Source: Nostoc indistinguendum CM1-VF10
Lineage (GTDB): Bacteria > Cyanobacteriota > Cyanobacteriia > Cyanobacteriales > Nostocaceae
Assembly (NCBI GenBank): GCA_019359215.1
Contig: JAHHHS010000009.1
Span: 80,206-144,205 of the forward strand
Direction: 5' to 3'
DNA length: 64,000 nt
The first letter of the stretch is position 1, and the number at the start of each line of letters is the position of its first letter. The notes under the pieces were generated by a model, which saw only the letters and a list, made by a program, of their open reading frames with translations, searched no databases and had not been told where the DNA came from. The translations under genes and the position numbers were made by a program. Below are positions 1-10,343 of this stretch, in pieces.

Positions 1-74
1 GTGATTGTAGTCCGCTCAATGGGGTTGATGATTCGTTCTTTGCCCTGGGTTGTTAAGTTAGAATTCAAGACCAT
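1..74 (-). CDS. ndhK: NAD(P)H-quinone oxidoreductase subunit K, N-terminal fragment (runs off window)
   Basis: Reverse strand reads [24 protein letters not shown]..., ATG at 72-74 overlapping the ndhC stop; typical ndhC-ndhK overlap. Confidence 0.75.
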   Translation of the reverse strand, partial: MVLNSNLTTQGKERIINPIERTTI

Positions 75-427
75 TCCAAAGCTCCTTTACGCCACGCGTA
101 AACTAAAGCGACTACAAGAATTGCAATAAAGACTAGCGCTTCAATAAATGCTAATAACCCCAAACGGTGGAAAGCTACCGCCCAAGGATACAAGAAAACA
201 GTCTCCACATCAAAGACGACGAAGACCAAAGCAAACATGTAGTAGCGAATGTTGAACTGAATCCAGGCTCCCCCAATGGGTTCCATGCCAGATTCGTAGG
301 TGGTGCGCCGTTCTGGGCTGTAACCACTGGGTCGTAGGAGCTTGGAAGCTGAGAGCGCTAAGGCAGGAACTAGGCTACAGACTATGAAGAAGCCTAGAAG
401 GTACTCGTAACCGCTGAGGACAAACAC
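65..427 (-). CDS. ndhC: NAD(P)H-quinone oxidoreductase subunit 3
   Basis: 120 aa; motif [38 protein letters not shown]. Confidence 0.96.
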   Translation of the reverse strand: MFVLSGYEYLLGFFIVCSLVPALALSASKLLRPSGYSPERRTTYESGMEPIGGAWIQFNIRYYMFALVFVVFDVETVFLYPWAVAFHRLGLLAFIEALVFIAILVVALVYAWRKGALEWS

Positions 428-469
428 AATGAGTATCTACCGTTTATGGAGTATTTTAAGTTGAGAGTG

Positions 470-590
470 GGGAGTTGGGAGTGGGGAAAGGGGAGATGAG
501 GGAGCAGGGGGAGCAGGGGGAGAATAACTATTGATTTTTAACTAATGCCCAATGCCCAATGCCCCATACCCAATACCCAATCCCTTGAAT
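470..590. repeat. Short tandem intergenic repeats (STRR-like: gggagcagg / cccaatgcc units)
   Basis: Degenerate heptamer runs 'gagcagggggagcaggggg' and 'atgcccaatgccccatacccaatacccaa'. Confidence 0.7.
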
Positions 591-753
591 TACGTTACTT
601 TCTTTTACATTATATCTGTTTGGTTTTTCTGAAATCTGGGAAACAGATACACTTCAAGTATTTAATTAGCTTTTGATAGTGATAGAAAAGCCTAACAATT
701 ATGTCATAATTTGTAACGTATATTTCAGATTTCTCCTCTGCGAGGCCCTAGCC

Positions 754-1089
754 ATGAGCGAACCAGCTGTTGAGACTACGGTGTTAGACCGCTACGAGTG
801 TCGCGCCTGCGGTTATGTTTACGAACCTGAGAAGGGAGACGACAAGGATGATATTCCTTCAGGGACATCCTTTGCAGAACTACCCGTAAATTGGCGCTGT
901 CCAGTTTGTAGTGCTAAAAAAACCGCTTTTGCCAACATCGGCCCTGCGGGTACTGCATCCGGCTTCAAAGAAAATCTCGGTTACGGTTTGGGTGTCAACA
1001 ACCTAACGCCAACCCAAAAGAATATCCTAATTTTCGGTGCTTTGGCTCTTGGATTCTTGTTTTTTATCAGTCTTTACGGCTTACAATGA
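754..1089 (+). CDS. rubA: Rubredoxin with C-terminal TM anchor
   Basis: CRACGYVYEP...WRCPVCSAKK rubredoxin fold and C-terminal TM; ATG at 754 preferred over the ORF-track start 673. Confidence 0.92.
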   Translation: MSEPAVETTVLDRYECRACGYVYEPEKGDDKDDIPSGTSFAELPVNWRCPVCSAKKTAFANIGPAGTASGFKENLGYGLGVNNLTPTQKNILIFGALALGFLFFISLYGLQ

Positions 1090-1250
1090 CAGCCGTTATC
1101 TCAAAAACAGGGAGTAGTGAGTAGGGAAAGAGATTTTCATTATTGGTTGTGCGACTATAAAATCACACAATTATGCTGTTTTACTTATTCCCTAGAGCAT
1201 TTAATTAAGCTAAAAATGCTCACCTTTGTTTACATTGATTAGCAGTGTAT

Positions 1251-1271
1251 TCTCTGATAAAATATCAGAGA
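1251..1271. repeat. Perfect 9-bp inverted repeat TCTCTGATA-AAA-TATCAGAGA between rubA and ycf48
   Basis: Direct reading; no clear T-tract. Confidence 0.7.
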
Positions 1272-1552
1272 TTCAGGTGAGAATGCGTAACGTCAAGCAA
1301 CCTCTATACTGATAAGTTGCCTCTGAGGTGTTACAGCAAGTAATCGCAAATATGTTGCTTCTCAAAGTAAGAACCACGCTAGAAGCAAACAAGTAAGAGT
1401 GCATAGAACTTGTTTTTATGCATCGATTGATACACCTTGGTTGAGATTGATCTGTTCAACTTATGTATTTGTTAGCAAATGTTAGCAAAAAAGTATCAGT
1501 AAACCTTTTAGAGAACAGCTACAGAAATTTAGAAACAAGTTAAGAAATACTA

Positions 1553-2572
1553 ATGCATTCAATTGTGAAAGGTTGGCAACGAATAGCTGCCTTGTTGATA
1601 GTAGTCCTTATGTGCATAGGTTGTAGCAGAGTTCCTTCTGTTAGCTACAACCCTTGGAAAGTCATTTCTGTGCCAACAGACTCAAATCTCCTGGATATTG
1701 CTTTTACTAATAACCCTGAGCATGGCTACTTAGTAGGTAGCAATGCCACCCTATTGGAAACCAATGACGGTGGTAATACCTGGAAACCAATAACACTGCA
1801 ACTGGAGGAGCAAAAGTATCGCTTTGACTCGGTAAGTTTTGCAGGAAAAGAAGGCTGGATTGCCGGAGAGCCTGGACTGTTGCTGCACACTACCGATGAA
1901 GGTGCTTCTTGGTCGCGTATTCCCCTAAGTGAAAAGCTACCAGGTAGCCCGATCGCAGTTAAGGCACTAGCAGACAGCACAGCTGAGATGGCTACTGATG
2001 TAGGAGCCATATATAAAACCACAGACGGCGGCAAAAACTGGAAAGCACAGGTAGAATCAGCAGTCGGTGTAGTGCGTAACTTAGAACGTTCTCCTGATGG
2101 CAAATATGTTGCCGTTTCCGCCAAGGGTAGTTTCTACTCGACTTGGGAACCGGGACAAGATGCTTGGGTACCCCATAACCGCAATAGTTCTCGGCGCGTA
2201 GAAAACATGGGTTTTGCTGAGAATGGGCAATTATGGTTACTAGCTAGGGGAGGTCAAATTCAGTTTAGTGACCCAACTAAACCTGAAGAATGGCAAGAGG
2301 CAAAATATCCAGAGTTATCCACCAGTTGGGGTTTACTGGATTTGGCATATCGCACACCCGATGAAATTTGGATAGGTGGCGGTAGTGGCAATTTGCTACG
2401 GAGTGGCGACGGTGGCAAAACCTGGGAAAAAGACCGTGAGGTAGAAGAAGTTGCTGCTAATTTGTATAAGATTGTCTTCTTAGAGCCAGAGCGGGGATTT
2501 ATAATTGGCGATCGCGGCGTTTTGCTTAAATATCTACCAAACCCTGAAGCAACTTCCTCAGAAGCAGCTTAG
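1553..2572 (+). CDS. ycf48: Photosystem II assembly factor Ycf48/Hcf136
   Basis: Lipobox-like leader (LMCIGCSR), BNR repeats (NDGGNTWKP, DEGASWSRI, DGGKNWKA, DGGKTWEK), location upstream of psbE. Confidence 0.95.
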   Translation: MHSIVKGWQRIAALLIVVLMCIGCSRVPSVSYNPWKVISVPTDSNLLDIAFTNNPEHGYLVGSNATLLETNDGGNTWKPITLQLEEQKYRFDSVSFAGKEGWIAGEPGLLLHTTDEGASWSRIPLSEKLPGSPIAVKALADSTAEMATDVGAIYKTTDGGKNWKAQVESAVGVVRNLERSPDGKYVAVSAKGSFYSTWEPGQDAWVPHNRNSSRRVENMGFAENGQLWLLARGGQIQFSDPTKPEEWQEAKYPELSTSWGLLDLAYRTPDEIWIGGGSGNLLRSGDGGKTWEKDREVEEVAANLYKIVFLEPERGFIIGDRGVLLKYLPNPEATSSEAA

Positions 2573-2747
2573 TGAGTAAGAGGTACAGGGAGTAGGGGAG
2601 ATGAGGGAGATGAGGGAGAAATAAGCAATTCCGAATGCCCCATGCCCAACGTACAATTTCTGAGAAGAACTTTGCAACTTGTAACTCTTTCTTAACTTTG
2701 TAGGATAATAAACTCAATAACACTCTATGTATAAGGTAGGGATCTAA

Positions 2748-2996
2748 ATGTCAGGTACCACTGGAGAACGTCCGTTTTCGGACATTATTACTAGCGTTCG
2801 TTACTGGGTAATTCACAGCATCACCATTCCGGCATTATTTATTGCCGGTTGGCTATTTGTCAGCACCGGGCTGGCTTATGATGCTTTTGGCACACCTCGC
2901 CCTAACGAGTATTTCACACCAGCGCGGCAAGAAGTGCCCATTGTGAAGAACCGTTTTGAAGCTAAAAAACAAGTTGAAGAATTTATTGGAAAGTAG
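2748..2996 (+). CDS. psbE: Cytochrome b559 subunit alpha
   Basis: [55 protein letters not shown]. Confidence 0.98.
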   Translation: MSGTTGERPFSDIITSVRYWVIHSITIPALFIAGWLFVSTGLAYDAFGTPRPNEYFTPARQEVPIVKNRFEAKKQVEEFIGK

Positions 2997-3005
2997 TTTG
3001 AGATC

Positions 3006-3143
3006 ATGACTAGCGGAAACAACATCAATCAACCAGTTACCTATCCAATTTTTACCGTTAGATGGCTGGCAGTACACACCTTAGGTGTACCAACTGTATT
3101 CTTTTTAGGCGCGATCGCCGCAATGCAATTTATTCAACGTTAG
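3006..3143 (+). CDS. psbF: Cytochrome b559 subunit beta
   Basis: [45 protein letters not shown]; not in the ORF track as a PsbF frame. Confidence 0.97.
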   Translation: MTSGNNINQPVTYPIFTVRWLAVHTLGVPTVFFLGAIAAMQFIQR

Positions 3144-3151
3144 GAGCAATT

Positions 3152-3274
3152 ATGGTAGAAAGATCGCCCAATCCCAATAATCAACCGGTTGAACTAAACC
3201 GGACTTCGCTATACCTAGGGCTACTACTAGTTTTCGTTCTGGGGATTCTGTTTTCCAGTTACTTCTTCAACTAA
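3152..3274 (+). CDS. psbL: Photosystem II protein L
   Basis: [43 protein letters not shown] track start 3062 is too far upstream. Confidence 0.97.
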   Translation: MVERSPNPNNQPVELNRTSLYLGLLLVFVLGILFSSYFFN

Positions 3275-3344
3275 GTAGAAGTCCTGTTGTTAATTTTTGT
3301 TTATTGAACCTGTGTTGATTAGTTGTTAAGGGAGGAGAGAAGCT

Positions 3345-3464
3345 GTGTCTGGAAGTGGGAGAATTCCCCTGTGGGTCGTCGCTACGATCGCAGGTTTAGG
3401 TATAATTACAGTCTTGGGCATTTTCTTTTATGGTGCCTACGCCGGACTCGGTTCTTCGATTTAA
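3345..3464 (+). CDS. psbJ: Photosystem II protein J (GTG start)
   Basis: (V)[43 protein letters not shown]-type RBS upstream. Confidence 0.95.
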
Positions 3465-3536
3465 CATGAGTTAGTTTGAACCGAATACTATAAGTTAGAA
3501 TTTTCTAGCATTTGTTGAGAAATCAACCTTAAAAAA

Positions 3537-3563
3537 ACCGCCTGTCTCTATGAGATAGGCGGT
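3537..3563 (+). terminator. Hairpin terminator after psbEFLJ
   Basis: ACCGCCTGTCTC-tat-GAGATAGGCGGT stem with one G-T pair. Confidence 0.7.
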
Positions 3564-3705
3564 ATTAATTTTGGTCAATAGTCTAGGAACATATCCGACA
3601 ACATATTAATAGCACTTGCTTGTCCGAAAACTTGACTAATGAACGCCACTTGACTCAATAGGGGAATCCCCGTTACGCAGTGGCTCCTAATGACTCATGA
3701 CGACA

Positions 3706-3816
3706 TTAACCAATATCGTCTCTTTCAATGTATAAAAAGAAAAACGCGAAGGTCACAGCTGGGAAAACCAAACCAACGAGTGGAACTAAGATAGAAGGCA
3801 CAAAGGAAGCTGCCAT
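3706..3816 (-). CDS. psaI: Photosystem I reaction center subunit VIII
   Basis: Reverse strand encodes [39 protein letters not shown](L/F)[10 protein letters not shown]...FLYIE is PsaI-like; not in ORF track. Confidence 0.88.
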   Translation of the reverse strand: MAASFVPSILVPLVGLVFPAVTFAFFFLYIERDDIG

Positions 3817-3977
3817 AGTAAAGGTTCCTGTTAAATAACACTACAATTCAAAATGAGCTTACTGCAAATTCTGCCAAGATTTTTGAAATTCTAAAGATTT
3901 TTAACACAGCCCATCTTGGGAGATTGGGGAAAGGGGTAATGTTATTCTCCCCAATTCCCAATTCCCAATTCCCTGAA

Positions 3978-5990
3978 TTACATACCCAGTAGCTCATCTA
4001 GTTGCAAGCTTGGCAAGTCTGGAGGAACCACAGTCCTTACTATTGTGACTTTGTGACTCTCCTGTTGGGTTGTCAAATCAAGTGCGATCGCTTCCAAGCG
4101 AATTTCCAAACAGCCAAAGGGAATGTTTAATTGGGTCATCACTTCCAATCCTCCCAAAGCGTTAGGTAGCAAATTTGTCAGTAAATGGGGCCCCTCTAGT
4201 AACCAACGAGTTTGGTAATCTTCAACCCATAACTTGACAACAACTTGGGGAGGTACTTCAGGCAGTACTACCCGCACTATGATGAACTTGCCAGCGATTA
4301 GTTCGCCGTCTGGTAAATACAGTTGTGGAATTGGCAAAGGCTCAATAGTTGCCGTAGTTATAAATGGTGAAGAGGATGAACCTAACAGTAATTGCTTCTC
4401 TTCTTCAAGAGAGTAATTCTTCACCCTATCGGCTTCCAGTTCATATGTATCATCTACAACGATTTCTTGCGCCAACCAAGCTGACGCTATATTCATTTTT
4501 ATCGGAGGAGGGGGGGGCGGTATTTGTGTAACCACCATTGAGAGTGTTGGTTCGGATACTTTTTCTACTTCCGTATCTTCCCCTATTTCTAGATCAGCTT
4601 CCTTTGCTGTATCTGCATCTTCCGCAAAATTCTCAAGATCAAAAACCGACTCTTGAACTTCTTCCCATGTCTCTGTATCAGCATCCACGCTTAACGGCAT
4701 TACATCAACATTGGAAGTTTCAGCACTAAGAGAAAGCTGAGTCTCCTGGGCTTGAACGTAGCTATTGTAATCTTGACGTTGCAGATCATTGATGGATTCA
4801 GGCAAAAAGTATCCTTGGCTTTGCATCCACTTCCTAAGCAAGGGAGATGAGTAAAGATTACCTGTTGTAATTAATTGTTCATTTGGCTGGGCTTCTACCT
4901 CAGCAACAGATTCTTCCTGGAATTGTGTGTTTGCCTGGATTTCTACCTCAGCAACAGATGCTTCCTGAAATTGTTTGTTTGGCTGGGCTTCTACCTCAAC
5001 AATAGATTCTTCCTGGAATTGTGCATTTGACTGGGTTTCTACCTCAAGTGTATTTTCATCTTCAGCTACAGTTGTGTCCAACTGTGGGAAGTTTTCAGCC
5101 GCTTGAACTTCCAATGCATCTGAAGGGACATTGTTTTTTACTTCTTCTTGTGTGTTACCTGGCAAAGCTTGTAGCCGTCTCAAGTATGGGAAAGTAGTCT
5201 CCAGTATTGGCATTCGACGTTGCTTGATGACCAACTGCTCCAAGTTGATGGCAGCTATAGTAGTAGCATCCTTTTCCAGAAATTCCTCCTCTGTAGGGGG
5301 TTCTGCACCAACATCTGTGAGAGTGTTGCCATTGGTTTGAATAGGGGGCAGTTTCGGCAATTGAGGCGAAGTGCCTGAATTCGTTAAGTTAGATGTCCGC
5401 AGGGTGGCTTCTCGCAGAACTTGTAAGTTAATTTGCGGTGGTAGGGGTGTATTTGGTGATGGATTGAGTATTTGAGACTGGTATGTTTTTGGAATCTTGA
5501 CCAGATTGAATAATTTCAAATCGATCTTCACAGCCGTCTCTGGCTCCGTGAAAGCAACAGACGAGTTCGATGGTGCTATGGAATCATTTGAGGATGTACT
5601 AGGTTTTGCTGCGGCTGTGATTGCCAGTAATTCTGTTATATCTGCTGTAATGGTGAAAGACTGGCTGGCTAATCGGATCACTTCACCAACACCGGCGAAT
5701 CGACCATACAAATTGATATCTGCTAAAATTAACTTGGATTCACAGTCAGCAGGAATATCAATTGAGGTATTGATGGTGAAGGGCAATTCCTGATCTGGTA
5801 AGGGTTGCCGTACCTGGGTTAAGATTTTTGATTCTACGGGCGATCGCAGTTCAATTCCTAGTTCAAGGGCCCGCAGGCTTTTGGAGAATAATGTTTCAGC
5901 CTGATCTTGAGTTGTCTTTTCTTTGAGTTCTATGTGCCCATCAATTGTAAGAGGTTGTCCCCAACGAGCAATGTAACTATCTTGACCTAA
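3978..5990 (-). pseudogene. Conserved cyanobacterial hypothetical, main part of a frameshifted gene
   Basis: Open frame continues upstream of the annotated TTG start as LTLGQDSYIARWGQPLTIDGHIELKEKTTQDQAETLFSKSLRALELG... to about 5999 without an ATG, abutting the end of the 5977-6411 ORF in another frame. Confidence 0.6.
4875..5048. repeat. 48-bp intragenic tandem repeats, about 3.5 copies, encoding EVEAQPNxQFQEESVA
   Basis: Protein LEVETQSNAQFQEESIV/EVEAQPNKQFQEASVA/EVEIQANTQFQEESVA/EVEAQPNEQ. Confidence 0.85.
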
Positions 5991-6411
5991 AGTTAGCAGT
6001 TAGGTGATCAGGGGAATTTGATTCTACATTCTCCTCTGCTTTCTGGCACAATACTTGAACTTGGACACTGTATTGCCAAGATTTACCGAGTAAATCTGAC
6101 ATCAAATCGCCAGTACAACGCAACTCCCAAACTCCCGGCTCGAAGTAGGTAAAGGGAATTACCGCCATTAAACCTTCTGAATTAGTACGACGCGATCGCT
6201 TGAAAATTCGTCGCTTTGGTTGAACTTCCTGGGTTGAAGAGTGAATTACCCGCACTTCCACGTGTGTATTACGAAGGTTTGAACGAGCCAAAACTCTATA
6301 CTGCCCTTCCAAAATTTCAAAATTTGGCGATTCTAGGATATGCCAAGAGCGAGCGCCTTGTTTCTGTATCAGAAATTGCCAGTGTTCCATTGTGAGTGAT
6401 GCCCAGACCAA
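5977..6411 (-). pseudogene. N-terminal part of the same hypothetical gene (frameshifted)
   Basis: MEHWQFLIQKQGARSWHILESPNFEILEGQYRVLARSN...; ends ...SPDHLTANFRSR* where the partner frame begins. Confidence 0.6.
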
Positions 6412-6967
6412 CGAGCCGCCCAGTTATATTGTGTAATTACCTTGCTTGCAAGTTTACCCCAGTATTTTATAAATGCATCCCTTAAATGGCTATCTAGTTA
6501 ACTAAGTTTTACCTACCTCACTTCTGGCACTTTAACTAGTTGCGTCAAGGGAATTCCAATGGATTGCTGTGTTCCTTGTGCGTAAAGGTTTTGTTGTTTC
6601 CTGAATATTAATTTTGACACTCTCCAGTGCTAATTTAACAGGCAGGGTATGCTCAACTGATTGCAAATATTTTTGTATTATTTTTTACTGAAATGTCCAT
6701 TTGCAATAGACACAACATACAATATATTAAGATTCACTTTGACAATTTAATAAAAATTGTCATTGCCCACATTTTGCTACAAAGAGGTAGATGTGGCTCT
6801 TAAGTGTCCCCTGCGATCGCCTACGACGGGCGCAAAGCGCTATTGCAAATCACAACACTTAACCGCACAACGCGCATCCAACCTACCTGAAGCGTTTGAA
6901 CCGCTACAAAGCGTATCCTCACCTAAGTGAAATGTGGGTAACAATGAGGATTTACAGGAGGGATTCG

Positions 6968-7165
6968 ATGCTAGTCATTTTAATGGACGAGCAAATCCTT
7001 GCCCCTGAGCAAGTTTGCCAGTCTTGTTTACTCGCTGACAGGAGCGGTCAACCCCGTTGGCGTGCAGGTCAACTGCGTTGTGGTCAAGCCATTCACAAAC
7101 TTGCTCAACAGCAGCCAGACCAGTATGAGTGTGTGATGGGTTTTCGCATCGCCCATATAGAATAG
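6968..7165 (+). CDS. Small conserved cyanobacterial protein with Cys motif (CQSC...RCG)
   Basis: MLVILMDEQILAPEQVCQSCLLADRSGQPRWRAGQLRCGQAIH...; ATG 6968. Confidence 0.65.
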   Translation: MLVILMDEQILAPEQVCQSCLLADRSGQPRWRAGQLRCGQAIHKLAQQQPDQYECVMGFRIAHIE

Positions 7166-7246
7166 TTGAATTTGCCAGCAAGACCAAGTAACTGCGTTAT
7201 CCTAAGCTCAAGTAACTATAGAAATTTAACCACAGGAGAACGCATA

Positions 7247-7726
7247 ATGTCTTGGCGTGGGTCTACAACCGTTTCAGATCGAATTTTTGCTTCCTTGCCT
7301 TATTTGCTACCCTTAGTTGATGGTTTAGTCTTTGGCAGCTTTTTGTTAAATCAGTTTCCAGCACTACGAGTTCTGCTTGTACCACTGCAACCAGTGCTAA
7401 TAATTTACGGTAGTTTAGGACAATTTGGACAAATAATTGTGTTCTTTGCCTTGTTTCTATTAGTGGTGAGAAACGAAAAAATCAGTCACTTCATTCGTTT
7501 CAACACAATGCAGGCGATTCTTTTGGACATAGTTATATTTTTGTGTTCCATACTGGTGGAAGTTTTAGGTCAGGTTCCTGGTACTGGCTTTGCAATAGAA
7601 ACAGTAGCTAACACCATCTTTTTAGGTATAGTCGCAGCAGTTGCATATTCAGTCATCCAGTCAGTAAGCGGGCGTTATGCGGAAATTCCGGCGATTTCCG
7701 ATGCAGTATATATGCAAGTGCGTTAG
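7247..7726 (+). CDS. Tic20 family protein (Ycf60-like)
   Basis: MSWRGSTTVSDRIFASLPYLLPLVDGLVFG...FIRFNTMQAILLDI; ATG 7247 with AGGAG upstream. Confidence 0.85.
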   Translation: MSWRGSTTVSDRIFASLPYLLPLVDGLVFGSFLLNQFPALRVLLVPLQPVLIIYGSLGQFGQIIVFFALFLLVVRNEKISHFIRFNTMQAILLDIVIFLCSILVEVLGQVPGTGFAIETVANTIFLGIVAAVAYSVIQSVSGRYAEIPAISDAVYMQVR

Positions 7727-7729
7727 AAG

Positions 7730-8503
7730 TTAACGGGTCGCTACGGTGTTTTCCAGGCGACCAATACCTTCAATTTCGACGCGGACGCGATCGCCTGGAT
7801 GCAATGGACTTACGCCCTCCGGCGTACCTGTAAGCACCAAATCACCGGGTAGTAGTGTCATAATCTGACTGATATAAGAAACTAGAACATCGGGGGAAAA
7901 CACCATCTGATTTATACAGGCAGATTGGACTGGATTGGTGTCGTCATTCACAAAAGTCTGCAATCTCGCTCCTGGATTTAATTCGCGCACGATCCAAGGG
8001 CCCAAGGGACAGAAAGTATCAAAACCTTTAGCTCGCGTCCATTGACCATCCCGTTTTTGTAAATCTCGCGCTGTTACGTCATTGGCGATGGTGTAGCCCC
8101 AAATTTTGCTTTGGGCTACCTCTGGTGTACATTCAAAGGCGTAATCGCCAATCACTAACGCTAACTCTCCTTCGTAGTCAACTCTTTGTGACTGTGGAGG
8201 ATACTTAATTTCCCTCTCAGATGGAATGATAGACGTAGGTGGCTTGAGAAAAATTAGTGGCTCAGAAGGTACTGAAGTTCCCATTTCGGCTGCATGGTCT
8301 GCATAATTCTTACCCACCGCCACAATTTTTGAAGGAGCGCAGGGAGCCAGAATTTGGTAATTTTCTGGTGTCAAAGTTAAATCAGTGGGTTGTCCTTGTA
8401 ACCAGGGCGGGGCATCTAGCACCTGCACATTGAGGGATAATTGTAGTATCCCATAGTAAATTTGTCCTTCTTGATTTTGAATTCGCACATAGCGCTGCGC
8501 CAT
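7730..8503 (-). CDS. Fumarylacetoacetate hydrolase family protein
   Basis: VGKNYADHAAEMG...PLIFLKPPTS...DYEGELALVIG...GDLVLTGTPEGVSPLHPGD; likely start 8503. Confidence 0.93.
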   Translation of the reverse strand: MAQRYVRIQNQEGQIYYGILQLSLNVQVLDAPPWLQGQPTDLTLTPENYQILAPCAPSKIVAVGKNYADHAAEMGTSVPSEPLIFLKPPTSIIPSEREIKYPPQSQRVDYEGELALVIGDYAFECTPEVAQSKIWGYTIANDVTARDLQKRDGQWTRAKGFDTFCPLGPWIVRELNPGARLQTFVNDDTNPVQSACINQMVFSPDVLVSYISQIMTLLPGDLVLTGTPEGVSPLHPGDRVRVEIEGIGRLENTVATR

Positions 8504-8882
8504 AACCTTGATGAATATCCTTTTATCTGCTTTTTTGTTGCTGTGAGCAAGTAGCAATCCTCAGTTAGCTTTTTAGCGAACCGATTAAGCCTTGAGCCTG
8601 AAAGCGATCGCTATAGATGCCCTTAAGGAAAAACACCCCTTGATCAAGCTAATAGCTTAAGCAATCTTGCTAAAGAAATATCGGGGTTGCCTCCCGACTT
8701 AGTTTTCGTTAGGGACATCCAAAAAATCCAAATTTTGGCGATTTGGCTAATGATTCAAATTGAAAACTGGTAAGATTATAGTTCCTTGTTGCTTCAGATG
8801 TTGATTAATACTGGCATTTTGAACTAAAATAGGTATAAATTAATATCAGCAACCATTTTTGTCCATAAGGAGACTGAAAAAT

Positions 8883-9233
8883 ATGACTACAAGTTACGAA
8901 ACAATGTACATTCTCCGCCCTGACCTGGGAGAGGAACAGGTAGAGCAAGCAATTACAAAATACCAGAATTTGCTTCGCGACCAGGGCGCTGAGGATATGC
9001 AAATTCAAAATCGTGGTAAGCGTCGTCTTGCTTATGAAATCAAAAAACACCGCGATGGCATCTACATCCAGTTAAATTACACTGCGCCTGCAACTGCGAT
9101 CGCACCCTTTGAACGCGCCATGCGCTTGAGTGAAGAAGTGATTCGCTATTTGACAGTTAAGCAGGAAGCCGGAGAGGAAAAACCCCCTAAAGAAGAAAAG
9201 GAAAAACCCACTAAAGTGGCAGCAACGGTCTAG
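8883..9233 (+). CDS. rpsF: 30S ribosomal protein S6
   Basis: [20 protein letters not shown]...[27 protein letters not shown] 8883. Confidence 0.95.
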   Translation: MTTSYETMYILRPDLGEEQVEQAITKYQNLLRDQGAEDMQIQNRGKRRLAYEIKKHRDGIYIQLNYTAPATAIAPFERAMRLSEEVIRYLTVKQEAGEEKPPKEEKEKPTKVAATV

Positions 9234-9430
9234 GAAATAGGGAGTAGGGAAAACAAGGCGGAAATACCAATCCCAATTCCCAATTTCCACTCCCCATTCA
9301 ATAAAATTTTGTTTTTTCTTTTTTCGTGACTTGCTTGGGAATGCTAAATTAACAAATACTTGCCAAAGGTAGTACTCCCGCAGTTATACCTAAGAGTGGA
9401 CAAGATTCTGAATGGGAGCTGTAAGCTACT

Positions 9431-9991
9431 GTGAGCCAATCTGATACACCCAATATTGAAGTTCTCTCTACGGAAGTATCGCAGCTACGACAAGAACTGC
9501 AACTTCGTGACCAATTAGTACAACAACTATCTCAAGAACTCTTCCGGCTGGTAAAGGGTAACACTAGTTTTATGCCCCAGCAGCCGGATATTGAGCGTGA
9601 TCTGAGCCAGTTACAGGCTTTGCAAGAACAACTCCAAGCTGTGGAGCAGCAGGTGGCGTTCTACCAAGAGCAAATTACAACTCGTGACTCCGAAATTTAC
9701 CAATTGCGGCAGTCAGTCCAAGAACTCACCGATCGCACTCGGATGTTGGAGCAAGTAGTACAAGAGTTGCCTCAAATTTACCGTCGGAAGTTTGAGGAGC
9801 GGATGACGCCAGTGAGAGAAAAGGTAGCAATGCTACAACGGGAAAATCGCCAACTACAAGCAGAACTGCAAAGTGTGAGTTACCGTTTAGCACTCAAAAC
9901 TCGCAATGCTAGTCACAGTGGCATTGATTTGCCCAATTTCCCCCGCCCAACATCCGAAGAAACTAACATTTCAACTCCCCAGAATGCCTAA
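9431..9991 (+). CDS. Coiled-coil conserved hypothetical protein (GTG start)
   Basis: 186 aa, Gln/Glu-rich heptads. Confidence 0.7.
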   Translation: MSQSDTPNIEVLSTEVSQLRQELQLRDQLVQQLSQELFRLVKGNTSFMPQQPDIERDLSQLQALQEQLQAVEQQVAFYQEQITTRDSEIYQLRQSVQELTDRTRMLEQVVQELPQIYRRKFEERMTPVREKVAMLQRENRQLQAELQSVSYRLALKTRNASHSGIDLPNFPRPTSEETNISTPQNA

Positions 9992-10250
9992 AGTTACCAT
10001 TCTGGTGGAATAGAAGAGATAATAAATTCGCACAGGAAATTAAAGTGTCTTGGAGACATCCAGCTAGTACACCAAGGCAAAAATAATAACTATGGAGTTA
10101 TAAATAACGCAAAGGCTGATATTATAACCATTCTTTGCTTTACTGATTTAGGTACATGGTTTCCAATAAGCATATTTACTGGTGTGCTATTGAGATTACC
10201 TACCTCAAAGCGATGGATTTTCCTTGACTTTTTTCTCTAAACAAAGAAAA

Positions 10251-10282
10251 TCAGCCTGCTAGCACCAGACTGTTATCTTTGA
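10251..10282. repeat. Copy 1 of a duplicated 3' end of the STAS gene
   Basis: tcagcctgctagcaccagactgttatcttTga; near-identical copy at 10344-10375. Confidence 0.8.
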
Positions 10283-10343
10283 GAATATGGAAGAATACAA
10301 ATATTGCTTGACTCCACCATCCTTCTATAGGTAGATTTATTAC

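Noticed and set aside
1726-2124. 132-aa minus-strand ORF antisense to ycf48
   Set aside because: Lies wholly inside a confident ycf48 gene; composition is typical of a shadow ORF
4875-5048. Possible CRISPR array
   Set aside because: 48-bp units are contiguous in-frame coding repeats with no spacers; no cas genes in window
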